From NCBI GenBank assembly GCA_963753585.1, contig CAVWCU010000001.1, forward strand, positions 992,001 to 1,056,000: 64,000 nucleotides of DNA, in the 5' to 3' direction. The notes under the pieces are model-generated. The model saw only the letters and a program-made list of their open reading frames with translations. It searched no databases and was not told where the DNA came from. The translations under genes and the position numbers were made by a program. Below, one piece after another: positions 50,295-59,000 of this stretch. The DNA comes from VRUE01 sp963753585. GTDB lineage: Bacteria; Actinomycetota; Thermoleophilia; Solirubrobacterales; 70-9. Positions within the stretch are counted from its first letter, which is position 1; each line of letters opens with the position of its first letter.

Positions 50295-50927
50295 ATGGCT
50301 GGCGACAGAAAAATCGTGCCGCGCAAGCTCCCGTCTATCACCCTCGCCCTTCTGATCTCCCTCGCCGTAGCCCCCAACGCGACGGCGGCGACCGGGCTGG
50401 CCAACCATCGGGTCCTTCCCGAGGCCAAATCCCCGCCCTCCCAGGACAAGCGCGATCACGGCCTGATCGCGCCCCGGGCCGTGTGCCCGAACCAGACCTC
50501 CAGCGGCGCCCCGCTGGGGGTGCAGCGGGAGGCGATGCTCTGCATGACCGAGTACGCCCGTCGCAACGCCGGCATGGCCATCCTCGACAAAGCCCGGCAG
50601 CTGGACCGCTCGGCAAGCGCCAAGTCACGGGACATCCTGCGCTGCGACAGCTTCAGCCACTTCGCCTGCGGCCGGGAATTCACCTACTGGATGAGGCGGT
50701 CGGGCTATCTCGCCGCGAGCTGCTGGCGAACCGGCGAGAATCTCGCCTGGGGCACCGGCAGAGCCGGCACGGCGCGCGCGATCTTCCTCGCCTGGATGCA
50801 CTCCCCCGGGCACCGCCGCAACATCCTCGGCCGCTTCAGCCAGATCGGGATCGGCCTGCGGATCGGCAACCTCGACGGACGGAACTCGATTCACGTCTGG
50901 ACGCAGCACTTCGGCTCGCACTGCTGA
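50295..50927 (+). CDS. Secreted CAP-domain (SCP/PR-1) protein
   Basis: A 210-residue exported protein with a signal peptide (LPSITLALLISLAVAPNATA) and a CAP domain (about 75-205). The domain has LNxxR-like region MTEYARRNAG, SFSHFACGREF, GENLAWGTG and AWMHSPGHRRNILGRFSQIGIG. Two Cys pairs may form disulfides. Bacterial CAP proteins act at the cell surface, but their biochemical roles are poorly known. Start is ATG 50295. A shared 12-base motif lies 23 bases upstream. A second CAP protein is at 59152. Confidence 0.85.
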   Translation: MAGDRKIVPRKLPSITLALLISLAVAPNATAATGLANHRVLPEAKSPPSQDKRDHGLIAPRAVCPNQTSSGAPLGVQREAMLCMTEYARRNAGMAILDKARQLDRSASAKSRDILRCDSFSHFACGREFTYWMRRSGYLAASCWRTGENLAWGTGRAGTARAIFLAWMHSPGHRRNILGRFSQIGIGLRIGNLDGRNSIHVWTQHFGSHC

Positions 50928-50965
50928 GACACCGGGCGCAGCAAGCGCCACCCAGGACACTAGCC

Positions 50966-52075
50966 TCACTCGCTCAGCAGTCGCTCCAAGACTGGGATCG
51001 CGACGCGCGTCGCATGCTCGGGGTCGGCGACGGTGTAGTGGTAGTGCAGGCCGGGGCGGCCGTTGACCTCGTTGACCACGCCGCCCACTTCGCCCAGGGA
51101 CCTGGTTGGGTCGGGGGTGATGACGTCCACCCCGGCCAGCCTCAGTCCCAGCGCCTCGGCCCCCGCCCGTGCTTCCTCCTTGATGCTGGCCGCGATCGGG
51201 CCGGTATAGGTCTCGCACAGCTCCGGGCGGCTGCCGTTGGTGATGCTGCGAATCGGCACGCTGTGCCCGTCGCCCGGTACCGACGAGAGTGAGAGCCCGG
51301 CGTGCTGAAGCGTCAGCGCCATGTCGAGGTCGATTCCGAGCACGGCCGGCCCAGCGGCGCCGAAGGCCGCCGCCCGGCGGGTGTTCTCTTGCCGGATCAG
51401 CTTGGAGATCTTCGACTTGCCATCGCCGGTGAGTCGCTCGGGCACGCTGCGCACGACGTCGAGCAGCTCCCCGTCGAGCAGCAGCAACCGGTAGACGGGA
51501 CCGGGGACCTGCCGCTCGATCAGGAGGCGATCCGTGTCCTGTGCCGCGTACGTGCAGGCACGGCGCAGGTCCTCCGGGCCGGCGACCCCCGCGGTGACGC
51601 CGTGGCCGCCTCCCGTGCCGGCCGCCGGCTTGACCACACAGGGAGCGCCGGTCCGCTCCAAGAAGGCCTCCGCCGGCGCCTGGTCGCCGAAGTCGAACTC
51701 GGCGTGATCGGGAACCGTCACCCCCGCGTCCACCAGTAGGCGGTGCGACAGGGTCTTGTCCATGGCGCGCTCCAGCATCTCCGCATCGTCGAGCGCGACG
51801 ACCCGCCCGTCGACGCGCGTCTTCCTCCCACCGCGGCTGAGCTCGAACCGGCCGGGGCCCAGCCGGGTCGCCTGCGCACCTACAGCCGTCGCGGCCTCGC
51901 GCCAGATCTGCTCGTAGGCCGCGTCGCGGGCGCCCTGGTGGAATCTCGAGAACTTGCGCTGGTCGAGCAGGCGGCGCAGGTAGTAGCCCACTCCCGCGAA
52001 ATTCAGTAGGTCGAGCCTGGCCGAGAGGGTGCGACCTCGCCGCCCCAGACGAGCCATGTGGTCAAGGAGCCGCAT
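50966..52075 (-). CDS. ATP-grasp ligase (cyanophycin synthetase/RimK-like)
   Basis: A protein of about 369 residues with an ATP-grasp core: LERAMDKTLSHRLLVDAGV, then the ATP-binding GAPCVVKPAAGTGGGHGVT, LLIERQVPGPVYRLLLLDGE, and the metal-binding GVVNEVNGRPGLHYHY near the C-terminus. ATP-grasp enzymes join a carboxylate to an amine or thiol via an acyl phosphate. The ATG at 52075 overlaps the stop of the upstream ATP-grasp gene by 14 bases. The N-terminal 100 residues have no clear match. Substrate is unknown. Confidence 0.83.
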   Translation of the reverse strand: MRLLDHMARLGRRGRTLSARLDLLNFAGVGYYLRRLLDQRKFSRFHQGARDAAYEQIWREAATAVGAQATRLGPGRFELSRGGRKTRVDGRVVALDDAEMLERAMDKTLSHRLLVDAGVTVPDHAEFDFGDQAPAEAFLERTGAPCVVKPAAGTGGGHGVTAGVAGPEDLRRACTYAAQDTDRLLIERQVPGPVYRLLLLDGELLDVVRSVPERLTGDGKSKISKLIRQENTRRAAAFGAAGPAVLGIDLDMALTLQHAGLSLSSVPGDGHSVPIRSITNGSRPELCETYTGPIAASIKEEARAGAEALGLRLAGVDVITPDPTRSLGEVGGVVNEVNGRPGLHYHYTVADPEHATRVAIPVLERLLSE

Positions 52076-53366
52076 CTGGCGCAGCCGGGCGCGCCGGTGC
52101 GGATACGGCGGACACCGCCCCGACCCCGCTGGGGCCGGTCGACGGCGGCGCTGCGCCGCTCTCGCGCCTTCCCGTGGCGCGTGTGAGTTTTTCGGCATGG
52201 CGAACGATGACGGGCAGCGGGTCGCTGAGCTTTGCCACCGGGAAGTACTGGTGATGGGCGATGCTGCGCAGCCAGCCGTGGAGGGTCAGTTCGCCGCGCC
52301 GCCGGTAGACCAGGAAGGCGCGCGTGTCGTTTACCGGTTCCCAGAGCCGCACGTCGTCGCGGTAGGGGTCGACCGGCGGGGTCGGGCGGCCGACCAGCCG
52401 GTTGTAGGCGAAGAGGGGAAGGTCGACCCCGGCGCGGCGGATCACCTCGTTCGAGGCGGTGAAGCGGGCGTTGCACTCGATCACCTTGAGCTGGCCATCG
52501 CGGCCATCGCGCTTGAACTCGACGTTGCCGAGCCCGCGCAGCCCAGCGGCGTCGAGGAAGCGCTGCCCGAGCTCCGCCACCTCGGGGTCGTGAGTGGAGC
52601 CGTGGTATGTACCGAGCCCGAATCCCGGCGGGTACTGGCGCATCTTGCGCTTGGTGAAACGGACCAGCGGCGTCCCCTGCTCGTCGACGTAGCCGAAATA
52701 GGAGACGAATTCGTCGCTCGGCCCGCAGATCACCTCGGTGACGAGCATCTCGACCCCGACGTCCTGCAGCCGCTCGAACTCGACCCGCAGCTCGTCCGGA
52801 CTGCCGATCGTCAGCACCTTGGCGTCCGATTTGGCGCGCAGGCGGAAGAGGTGGGCGTGGTTCGGCTTCAGCAGGCAGGGATAGCTCAGCTCGTCGGCGA
52901 CCTTTTCGACGTCGGCGGGGGTACGCAGGCAGATCGTCTTCGGCGTCCCGATCCCGTGCGCCTCAGCGATCTCGTAGCTGCGCTGCTTGTCCAGCATCGC
53001 CAACAGCACCTCGCCGTCGGACTCCATCGGGCGCAGCCCGCGGCTCGCGAGCTCGGCGCCGTGGCGCGCGATCAGTTCGAGCCCATCGTCGCTGCCGGCG
53101 AGTACGACCGCGCCCTCGGGCGCGGTGTCGAGCCAGGCCAGCATGCGGTCCTGCATGTCCGGCCCGCCGACGTCGACGAAGCTGTCCCGCTGCCGCGAGA
53201 ACCGGGCCGGCGAGTCGGGGCGGTCGAGGACGTGGACCCGGACCCCGGCCTCCCAGAGGCTGCGGGAGACCGAGAGCGCGGTCACGGTGCCGCCGAGGAC
53301 GATCGCGGGTGGATCGTCCAGGGCGCTGCGCCGGGTTGTGGTCTGCTCTCTGGAGGAGGTCTTCAT
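52062..53366 (-). CDS. ATP-grasp ligase (carbamoyl-phosphate-synthase/biotin-carboxylase-like)
   Basis: A 434-residue ATP-grasp protein. It has a pre-ATP-grasp Rossmann-like domain (AIVLGGTVTALSVSRSLWEA), MLDKQRSYEIAEAHGIGTP, YPCLLKPNHAHLFR, and the catalytic acidic loop GLGNVEFKRDGRDGQLKVIE plus CNARFTASNEV. It is similar to uncharacterised ATP-grasp enzymes of surface-glycan clusters. The ATG at 53366 is chosen over a longer in-frame reading that would cover the divergent promoter. It is co-transcribed with the second ATP-grasp gene and diverges from a nucleotidyltransferase gene. Confidence 0.83.
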   Translation of the reverse strand: MKTSSREQTTTRRSALDDPPAIVLGGTVTALSVSRSLWEAGVRVHVLDRPDSPARFSRQRDSFVDVGGPDMQDRMLAWLDTAPEGAVVLAGSDDGLELIARHGAELASRGLRPMESDGEVLLAMLDKQRSYEIAEAHGIGTPKTICLRTPADVEKVADELSYPCLLKPNHAHLFRLRAKSDAKVLTIGSPDELRVEFERLQDVGVEMLVTEVICGPSDEFVSYFGYVDEQGTPLVRFTKRKMRQYPPGFGLGTYHGSTHDPEVAELGQRFLDAAGLRGLGNVEFKRDGRDGQLKVIECNARFTASNEVIRRAGVDLPLFAYNRLVGRPTPPVDPYRDDVRLWEPVNDTRAFLVYRRRGELTLHGWLRSIAHHQYFPVAKLSDPLPVIVRHAEKLTRATGRRESGAAPPSTGPSGVGAVSAVSAPARPAAPDAAP

Positions 53367-53533
53367 TGGGAGCTCCCGACCGTCTGAAATGGTCAGGGAG
53401 GTGCAGAACGATACGGCGTCGGGTCCCCGCACGCTGCATCTCAGGCTGCAGCCGCTTTCGAACATCTGTCCGCGGGCCTTGGCACCGGCATCCGCTGTGC
53501 CGGACTCAAGTAACGGCGTTGTGGGTCGAAAAG

Positions 53534-54358
53534 ATGTCCATGTCCAGAAAGGCAGTGATCCTGGCAGGAGGCAGAGGCTCGCGACTCGGTCCCTACACGA
53601 CCGTGCTGCCCAAGCCACTGCTGCCGGTCGGCGATCGCGCCATCCTCGACGTCGTCGTCGGGCAGCTGCGGTTGGCGGGATTCGATGACATCACGCTCGC
53701 CGTCGACCACCTGGCGCGCTTGATCAAGATCGTCTTCGGCGACGGATCGGATCACGGGGTCCGGATTGGCTACAGCGAAGCGGAGACGCCCCTGGGCACC
53801 GCCGGCGCCCTGCGGGCGATCGAGGGCCTCGACGAGCCGTTCATCGCGATGAACGGCGACGTGCTGACGACGCTCGACTACGAGTCGCTGTACGAAGCTC
53901 ATCTGAACGCCGGCAACGTGCTGACGCTCGCCTCCCAGCAGCGGGTCGTCCCGGTCGACTACGGCGTTCTCCGCGTCAATGAGAACAACAGCCAGCCGAC
54001 CACTCCGATCGTCGACTACGAAGAGAAGCCCGAGATCCACTACACGGTCAGCATGGGCGTCTACGTGATCTCGCCGCCCGCCCTCCGCTATGTCCCCGCC
54101 GAGGGACATCTGGACATACCGGACTTGGTACAGCGACTGATCGAAGCCGGCGAGCGCGTGGGCTCCTATCACTACGACGGCCTCTGGCTCGACATCGGCC
54201 GCAGCGAAGACTACGAGCGGGCAATCGACGAGTATGGCCCGCCGCGACCCGGACAGGAGCCGACCACAGAGAGTCCGGTGCTGCCCCCCTCGCCGGCACC
54301 GGTAGGCGCCCAGCCCAGCTTTGCGGATCGCCCCCGGTTGAAGATCAGGCGACGGTAG
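53534..54358 (+). CDS. NDP-sugar nucleotidyltransferase (paralog 2)
   Basis: A 274-residue paralog of the enzyme at 30925. The core AVILAGGRGSRLGPYT, LPKPLLPVGDRAILDVVV, FIAMNGDVLTTLDY and EEKPEIHYTVSMGVYV is nearly the same. It ends in a Pro-rich extension of about 35 residues not present in paralog 1. It activates a sugar 1-phosphate for the polysaccharide pathway. The ATG at 53534 (MSMSRKAV) is used. A hairpin follows the stop at once. Confidence 0.86.
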   Translation: MSMSRKAVILAGGRGSRLGPYTTVLPKPLLPVGDRAILDVVVGQLRLAGFDDITLAVDHLARLIKIVFGDGSDHGVRIGYSEAETPLGTAGALRAIEGLDEPFIAMNGDVLTTLDYESLYEAHLNAGNVLTLASQQRVVPVDYGVLRVNENNSQPTTPIVDYEEKPEIHYTVSMGVYVISPPALRYVPAEGHLDIPDLVQRLIEAGERVGSYHYDGLWLDIGRSEDYERAIDEYGPPRPGQEPTTESPVLPPSPAPVGAQPSFADRPRLKIRRR

Positions 54359-54359
54359 C

Positions 54360-54381
54360 CCAGCGGCGGCTTCGCCGCTGG
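54360..54381 (+). terminator. Hairpin just after the nucleotidyltransferase stop, possible terminator
   Basis: A 9-bp perfect stem (ccagcggcg 54360-54368 with cgccgctgg 54373-54381) and a four-base loop gctt begin two bases after the stop codon. The following atcttgttcctctt is only moderately T-rich. Confidence 0.55.
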
Positions 54382-54468
54382 ATCTTGTTCCTCTTCGGCG
54401 GGCACCAGGGTGCAACAGTCGCCCTCTCGGTGAGATCGTGCCGTAGGAGTGGGAAGATCTGTGGACCT

Positions 54469-55155
54469 ATGCAGCGGCTCCTCCACATCCTCTCCACCGC
54501 CCTGATCACCGCCGCGATCGTGCTCTTCGCCGACATCGGCATAACCCTCGCCTACGAGGAGCCCCTCACCTCCATCTACGCCTCCGTGCAGCAGCGCAAC
54601 GCCGCGAACGAGCTCGACGAGACCGAAGCGAGCTTCCCAAGTCGCGCCGACCAGCGAGCCGTCGCGCGGATCCGCAACCGCAAGCAGCAGATCTCGACCC
54701 TGGCGCGGCGCTTCGGCGCGCGGGCGGAGACCGGCGAAGCAATCGGCCGGCTCCGCGCGCCGACCATGGGCGACCTGGACATAGTCGTCGTCCAGGGCAC
54801 CGACACGGCCAGCCTGCAGAAGGGCCCGGGGCACTTCCCTGAAACGCCGTTCCCCGGTCAGGGCGGCACCGTGGGCATCGCGGGACACCGCACCACCTAC
54901 GGCGCCCCGTTCCGCGACGCCGAATCGGTCGAGCGGGGTGACCGCATGGTGCTCGAAATGCCCTACGGAAAGATCTTCTACCGGGTGCAGAAGACCGAAG
55001 TCGTCGACCCCACTGACGTTGGCGTGGTGAAGTACGTCGGTTACGAGCGCCTGGTCCTCAGCACCTGCCACCCGGTCTACAGCGCGGCGCAGCGCCTCAT
55101 CGTCTTTGCCCGGGCGGTGGGGGAGCGACTCGACCGGGGGGCTCGCTCTTCGTAG
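54469..55155 (+). CDS. Sortase (class E-like)
   Basis: A 228-residue membrane-bound transpeptidase. An N-terminal anchor (ILSTALITAAIVLFADIGIT) is followed by a linker and a catalytic barrel with His in GIAGHRTTYGAPF, Cys in LVLSTCHPVYS and Arg in AAQRLIVFA. It cleaves a C-terminal sorting signal and attaches the protein to the wall. The ATG at 54469 places the anchor at the N-terminus. The only sorting signal I found in this window is LPFTG at 35003. Class E enzymes often prefer LAxTG, so the pairing is not certain. Its 3' end overlaps a convergent gene by 59 bases. Confidence 0.87.
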   Translation: MQRLLHILSTALITAAIVLFADIGITLAYEEPLTSIYASVQQRNAANELDETEASFPSRADQRAVARIRNRKQQISTLARRFGARAETGEAIGRLRAPTMGDLDIVVVQGTDTASLQKGPGHFPETPFPGQGGTVGIAGHRTTYGAPFRDAESVERGDRMVLEMPYGKIFYRVQKTEVVDPTDVGVVKYVGYERLVLSTCHPVYSAAQRLIVFARAVGERLDRGARSS

Positions 55156-55306
55156 TCCCGCCCTGCGGAGCCGTGGTGTTGGTGGAGACGCCGCCGCTAC
55201 TGCCGCCGCCGCCGATGACGAAGACGACGAAATACGCCAGGGCGAGGCCGATGACCACGCCGAGCACGATCCCGAGCGCGAGGTCCAGCTTGCCTGTGAC
55301 TCGCAT
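55097..55306 (-). CDS. Small single-pass membrane protein
   Basis: A 69-residue protein: a short basic N-terminus (MRVTGKLDL), one long hydrophobic helix (ALGIVLGVVIGLALAYFVVF), then a Gly/Ser/Pro-rich exposed tail. It starts immediately after the stop of the coiled-coil gene upstream, so they form a two-gene operon. Its 3' end overlaps the sortase gene on the other strand. Function unknown. Confidence 0.65.
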   Translation of the reverse strand: MRVTGKLDLALGIVLGVVIGLALAYFVVFVIGGGGSSGGVSTNTTAPQGGTTKSEPPGRVAPPPPGQRR

Positions 55307-55675
55307 CTAGACCCGCGCCTGGTCCTCTGCCGGCAGCGGTACCCGCTGCAGCCGCTGCAGCCTCGACGCGATGAAGTCGGCGCGAGCGTGGAAGTCGCGC
55401 AGTCGATCGTCCTCGGCGTCTGCGCGGGGCGCCGGCTCCTCTCGAGGGGCGGAACCGAGCATCGCGGAGCTCGCCCGCTCGGCGAGCTCAGCAGCACGCC
55501 TCGCCTGCTCGGCGGCGTCAAGAGCCGCGGCGCCGACCGTCATCACAGCCGCCTCCGAAGCCCGGGCGGTCGCCAGCGCCTCCTCGACCTTGAGCTCCAG
55601 CTCGCCGATCAGCAGCGGCCGGGAGTGCTCTGGCAGCAACCAGTCCTGCGTAGAGTCGGCAACGGCCCCAGTCAT
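55307..55675 (-). CDS. Hypothetical Ala/Glu-rich coiled-coil protein
   Basis: A 122-residue soluble protein. Residues of about 20-80 are Ala/Glu/Arg-rich with heptad character (LKVEEALATARASEAAVMTV, AEQARRAAELAERASSAML). It has no signal peptide. The stop codon directly precedes the ATG of the small membrane protein, so co-translation is likely. I recognise no family. Confidence 0.65.
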   Translation of the reverse strand: MTGAVADSTQDWLLPEHSRPLLIGELELKVEEALATARASEAAVMTVGAAALDAAEQARRAAELAERASSAMLGSAPREEPAPRADAEDDRLRDFHARADFIASRLQRLQRVPLPAEDQARV

Positions 55676-55730
55676 CGGTTCAAGGTACGGCAGCCGGGGT
55701 CAAACTCCTTTGCCCAAGCGGGCGGCGACC

Positions 55731-55898
55731 CTAGGAGGGATTAGCGAAACCCGCGTGGGCGGCTGGCGAGCGCCGGGCCAAGCGGGACAAGGACGCAGGG
55801 AGGCCGAATAGCAGCGCTATTTGGCCGACTGAGGACGCCGTACCGCGCAGTGTCCGCCGCCGCCAGGCGTGGGCGGGGGTTTCGCTAATTCCTCCTAG
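55731..55898. repeat. Family 1 structured palindromic element, copy G (168 bp)
   Basis: 22-bp inverted ends (55731-55752 and 55877-55898) with one G-T mismatch. A second pairing (ctggcg / cgccag) and the central hairpin 55802-55826 (ggccgaatagc-agc-gctatttggcc) lie inside. The aaggacgcaggga core is identical to copy F. It lies in the 273-base gap between a minus-strand gene start and the lyase gene. Confidence 0.9.
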
Positions 55899-55948
55899 TT
55901 CATCTAGATTTCCGCCCCGACCAGCGAACGAACGACGCGAGGAGCAGC

Positions 55949-57001
55949 GTGAGAAACCCCAGAGACTTCTTCCAACCGCAGGCGATCGGCGCCCCCGAGC
56001 CGCTGCGCGAGATCCCGGTCAAGCCCTCGCGGATGATCCACTTCCTCGACTTCTCCAACGAGAAGATGGTCGAAAAGGCGGCCGGCATCGCGGAGAAGAC
56101 CGACATCCTGCTCGGCAACCTCGAGGACGCGATCCCGGTCGACCGCAAGGAGGCCGCGCGGGCGGGCCTGGTCCGCGCCGCCAAGGAGTCCGACTTCGGC
56201 CAGACCGCGCTCTGGACCCGTGTCAACTCGTTGGAGAGCCCCTGGGTACTCGACGACCTGACCACGCTGGTGACCGAGATCGGCGACCAGTTGGAGGTCG
56301 TGATGGTGCCCAAGGTCGAGGGTGCATGGGACATCCACTACGTCGACCGCCTGCTCGCCCAGCTCGAGGCCAAGGCCAGGTTGGACCGCCCGATCCTGAT
56401 CCACGCGATCCTCGAGACGGCGCAGGGCGTCGTCAACCTCGAGGAGATCGCGGCGGCCAGCCCGCGCATGCAGGGGATGAGCTTCGGCCCCGCCGACCTC
56501 GCCGCCTCACGGCGGATGAAGACGACCCGGGTCGGTGGCGGGCACCCCGGCTACCGCGTGATGGAGGACCCAGCGGACCCCGAGAACCCCGAGGACGACC
56601 GGGTCAGCGCCCAGCAGGACCTCTGGCACTACTCGATCGCCCGCATGGTCGACGCCTGTGCCTCGACCGGGATCCTCCCTTTCTACGGCCCCTTTGGCGA
56701 CATCAAGGACACCGCGGGCTGCGAGACCCAGTTCCGCGCCGCCTTCCTGATGGGCTGCGTCGGCGCTTGGTCCCTTCACCCGGTCCAGATCGGCATCGCC
56801 AAGAAGGTCTTCAGCCCGCCGCCCGAGGAGGTCAAGTTCGCCAGGAAGGTGCTGGAGGCGATCCCCGACGGCCGCGGCGTGCACATGATCGACGGCAAGA
56901 TGCAGGACGACGCCACCTGGAAGCAGTGCAAGGTGATGGTCGAGCTGGCCGAGATGCTGGCCGCCAAGGACCCCGAGCTGGCGGAGGCGTACGGGCTTTA
57001 A
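55949..57001 (+). CDS. HpcH/HpaI-family lyase, beta-methylmalyl-CoA/malyl-CoA lyase candidate
   Basis: A 350-residue citrate-lyase-beta-like enzyme. It has MIHFLDFSNEKMVEKAAGIA, the acidic LLGNLEDAIPVDRKEAAR for Mg, ILIHAILETAQGVVNLEEI with the catalytic Glu, and SFGPADLAASRRMKT. It matches Mcl1-type lyases that split beta-methylmalyl-CoA into glyoxylate and propionyl-CoA in the ethylmalonyl-CoA pathway. Length (about 320-350) fits. The GTG at 55949 has a GAGGAGC ribosome-binding site. It is convergent with pckG. Confidence 0.85.
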   Translation: MRNPRDFFQPQAIGAPEPLREIPVKPSRMIHFLDFSNEKMVEKAAGIAEKTDILLGNLEDAIPVDRKEAARAGLVRAAKESDFGQTALWTRVNSLESPWVLDDLTTLVTEIGDQLEVVMVPKVEGAWDIHYVDRLLAQLEAKARLDRPILIHAILETAQGVVNLEEIAAASPRMQGMSFGPADLAASRRMKTTRVGGGHPGYRVMEDPADPENPEDDRVSAQQDLWHYSIARMVDACASTGILPFYGPFGDIKDTAGCETQFRAAFLMGCVGAWSLHPVQIGIAKKVFSPPPEEVKFARKVLEAIPDGRGVHMIDGKMQDDATWKQCKVMVELAEMLAAKDPELAEAYGL

Positions 57002-57010
57002 CGGCTTTGG

Positions 57011-57108
57011 CGCGCGGGTCCTGTCGCGGCGGCCCTCCCCATGTGCTCGGACGCCGCTGCGCGGCGCCCTGCGCTATGGGGGACCCCCGCCACCGCGCCA
57101 CCCGCGCG
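57011..57108. repeat. Imperfect palindrome between convergent mcl-like gene and pckG
   Basis: Outer arms cgcgcgggt (57011-57019) and acccgcgcg (57100-57108) are perfect; the inner parts pair imperfectly (cgcggcgg...ccccat with atggggg...ccgccaccgcg). It may be a decayed family 2 element or a bidirectional terminator. The rest of the gap (57109-57191) contains a short hairpin around gcggggccctgggtggcccgc and nothing else I can name. Confidence 0.5.
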
Positions 57109-57191
57109 AGAGGCGTGAAAACCGAACGCGGGGTGCATCGCGGGGCCCTGGGTGGCCCGCATGTGAAGGGCCTAGCTGGTTTTAGACGGGG

Positions 57192-59000
57192 TTAGCCGAG
57201 GCGCTGTTCCAGGGCGTCCAGCTGGGCTGCGATCTTGGGCGGGAGGCGGTCGCCGAAGCGGTCCAGGTGCTCCCTGATCTGGGGCAGCTGCTGCTTGTAG
57301 AGCTCGGCGTCGACCGAGAGCAGCTCGCGCATCTCCTCGGCGGAGACCTCGAGCCCGTCGGTGTTGAGCTCGCCCTCCGCCGGCAACAGGCCGATCGGCG
57401 AGGAGACCACCTCGCCCTCGTCGTCGCAGCGGCGGAAGACCCACTCGAGCACACGGCTGTTCTCGCCGAAGCCGGGCCAGATGAAGCTGCCCTCCTCGTC
57501 CTTGCGGAACCAGTTGACGAGGAAGACCTTCGGCAGCTTCGCTCCGTCCTGCTCGCCCAGCTTCAGCCAGTGGGCGAAGTAGTCGGCCATGTTGTAGCCG
57601 GCGAAGGGCAGCATCGCCATCGGGTCGAAGCGCAGCCGGCCGACCTCGCCGGCCGCGGCGGCGGTCGTCTCGACCGACATCGTCGCGCCGAGGAAGGTGC
57701 CGTGCTCCCAATCGAATGCCTCGGAGACCAGCGGCACCGCGGTTGCCCGCCGGCCGCCGAAGAGGAAGGCGTCGATCGGCACGCCGGCCGGGTCCTCCCA
57801 CTCCGGGGCGATGCAGGGGCACTGGGAGGCCGGCGTCGTAAAGCGGGCGTTCGGGTGGGCGGCCTCGCGCTCGGAGCCGGGCGTCCAGTCCTCGCCGTGC
57901 CAGTCGATCGCGTGCGCCGGCGGCTCGCCGGTCATCCCCTCCCACCAGATGTCGCCGTCGTCGGTTTTGGCGCAGTTGGTGAAGATCGAGTTGCGCTCGA
58001 TCGTCCCCATCGCATTGGGGTTGGTCTTGTGGCTGGTGTTCGGCGCAACGCCGAAGAAGCCCGCCTCGGGGTTGACCGCGTAAAGGCGGCCGTCCTCGCC
58101 GAACTTCATCCAGGCGATGTCGTCGCCGATCGTCTCCGCCGTCCAGCCCTCGAGGGTCGGGATCAGCATCGCCAGGTTGGTCTTGCCCGAGGCGGAGGGG
58201 AAGGCTCCGGTGACGTACTTGACCTCGCCCTGGGGCGAGGTGAGCTTGAGGATCAGCATGTGCTCGGCCATCCAGCCCTCGTCGCGGGCCATCGCCGAGG
58301 CGATCCGCAGCGCGAAGCACTTCTTGCCCAGCAGTGCGTTGCCGCCGTAGCCCGAGCCGTAGGACCAGATCTCACGCGTCTCGGGATAGTGGACGATGTA
58401 CTTGTTCTCGGCGTTGCAGGGCCAGGGCACGTCTTCCTGCCCGGCGGCCAAGGGCATGCCGACCGAGTGCACGCAGGGAACGAACTGACCGTCGTCGCCG
58501 AGCACATCGAGGGCGCCCTTGCCCATCCGGGTCATGATCCGCATCGAGGTGGCGACGTAGGCGGAATCGGTCAGCTGCACTCCGATGTGGGCTATCGGCG
58601 AGCCGAGCGGCCCCATCGAGAAGGGGACCACGTACATCGTGCGGCCCTTCATGCAGCCGCTGAAGAGACCCTTGAGGGTGCTTCGCATCTCGGCCGGGTC
58701 GCGCCAGTTGTTGGTCGGGCCTGCGTCGACCGCATCCTCGGAGCAGATGAAGGTGCGGTCCTCGACCCGGGCGACGTCGCCGGGATCGGAGAGGGCCAGG
58801 TAGGAGTTGGGCCGCTTGGCGTCGGAGAGGCGCTCGAAGGTGCCCCCTTCGATCAGGGTCTGGGCGAGGGAGTCGTACTCCTCCGCCGAGCCGTCGCACC
58901 AGTGGACGGCGTCGGGTTGGGTCAGATCTGCGATCTCCCCGACCCAATCGAGGAGCTTTGCGTGCGTGGTCGGCGCATCGGCCGTGGTCATTTGGCTCAT
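57192..59000 (-). CDS. pckG: Phosphoenolpyruvate carboxykinase (GTP)
   Basis: A 602-residue GTP-dependent PEPCK converting oxaloacetate to PEP and CO2, the first committed step of gluconeogenesis. The kinase-1 P-loop GAFPSASGKTNLAML, the metal-site HGEDWTPGS region, CIAPEWEDPAGVPIDAFLFG and the C-terminal FRKDEEGSFIWPGFGENSRV are characteristic. Length matches the GTP class (about 600), not the ATP class. The ATG at 59000 is used. Next to an ethylmalonyl-CoA pathway lyase it fits growth on C2 or fatty-acid-derived carbon. Confidence 0.95.
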   Translation of the reverse strand: MSQMTTADAPTTHAKLLDWVGEIADLTQPDAVHWCDGSAEEYDSLAQTLIEGGTFERLSDAKRPNSYLALSDPGDVARVEDRTFICSEDAVDAGPTNNWRDPAEMRSTLKGLFSGCMKGRTMYVVPFSMGPLGSPIAHIGVQLTDSAYVATSMRIMTRMGKGALDVLGDDGQFVPCVHSVGMPLAAGQEDVPWPCNAENKYIVHYPETREIWSYGSGYGGNALLGKKCFALRIASAMARDEGWMAEHMLILKLTSPQGEVKYVTGAFPSASGKTNLAMLIPTLEGWTAETIGDDIAWMKFGEDGRLYAVNPEAGFFGVAPNTSHKTNPNAMGTIERNSIFTNCAKTDDGDIWWEGMTGEPPAHAIDWHGEDWTPGSEREAAHPNARFTTPASQCPCIAPEWEDPAGVPIDAFLFGGRRATAVPLVSEAFDWEHGTFLGATMSVETTAAAAGEVGRLRFDPMAMLPFAGYNMADYFAHWLKLGEQDGAKLPKVFLVNWFRKDEEGSFIWPGFGENSRVLEWVFRRCDDEGEVVSSPIGLLPAEGELNTDGLEVSAEEMRELLSVDAELYKQQLPQIREHLDRFGDRLPPKIAAQLDALEQRLG

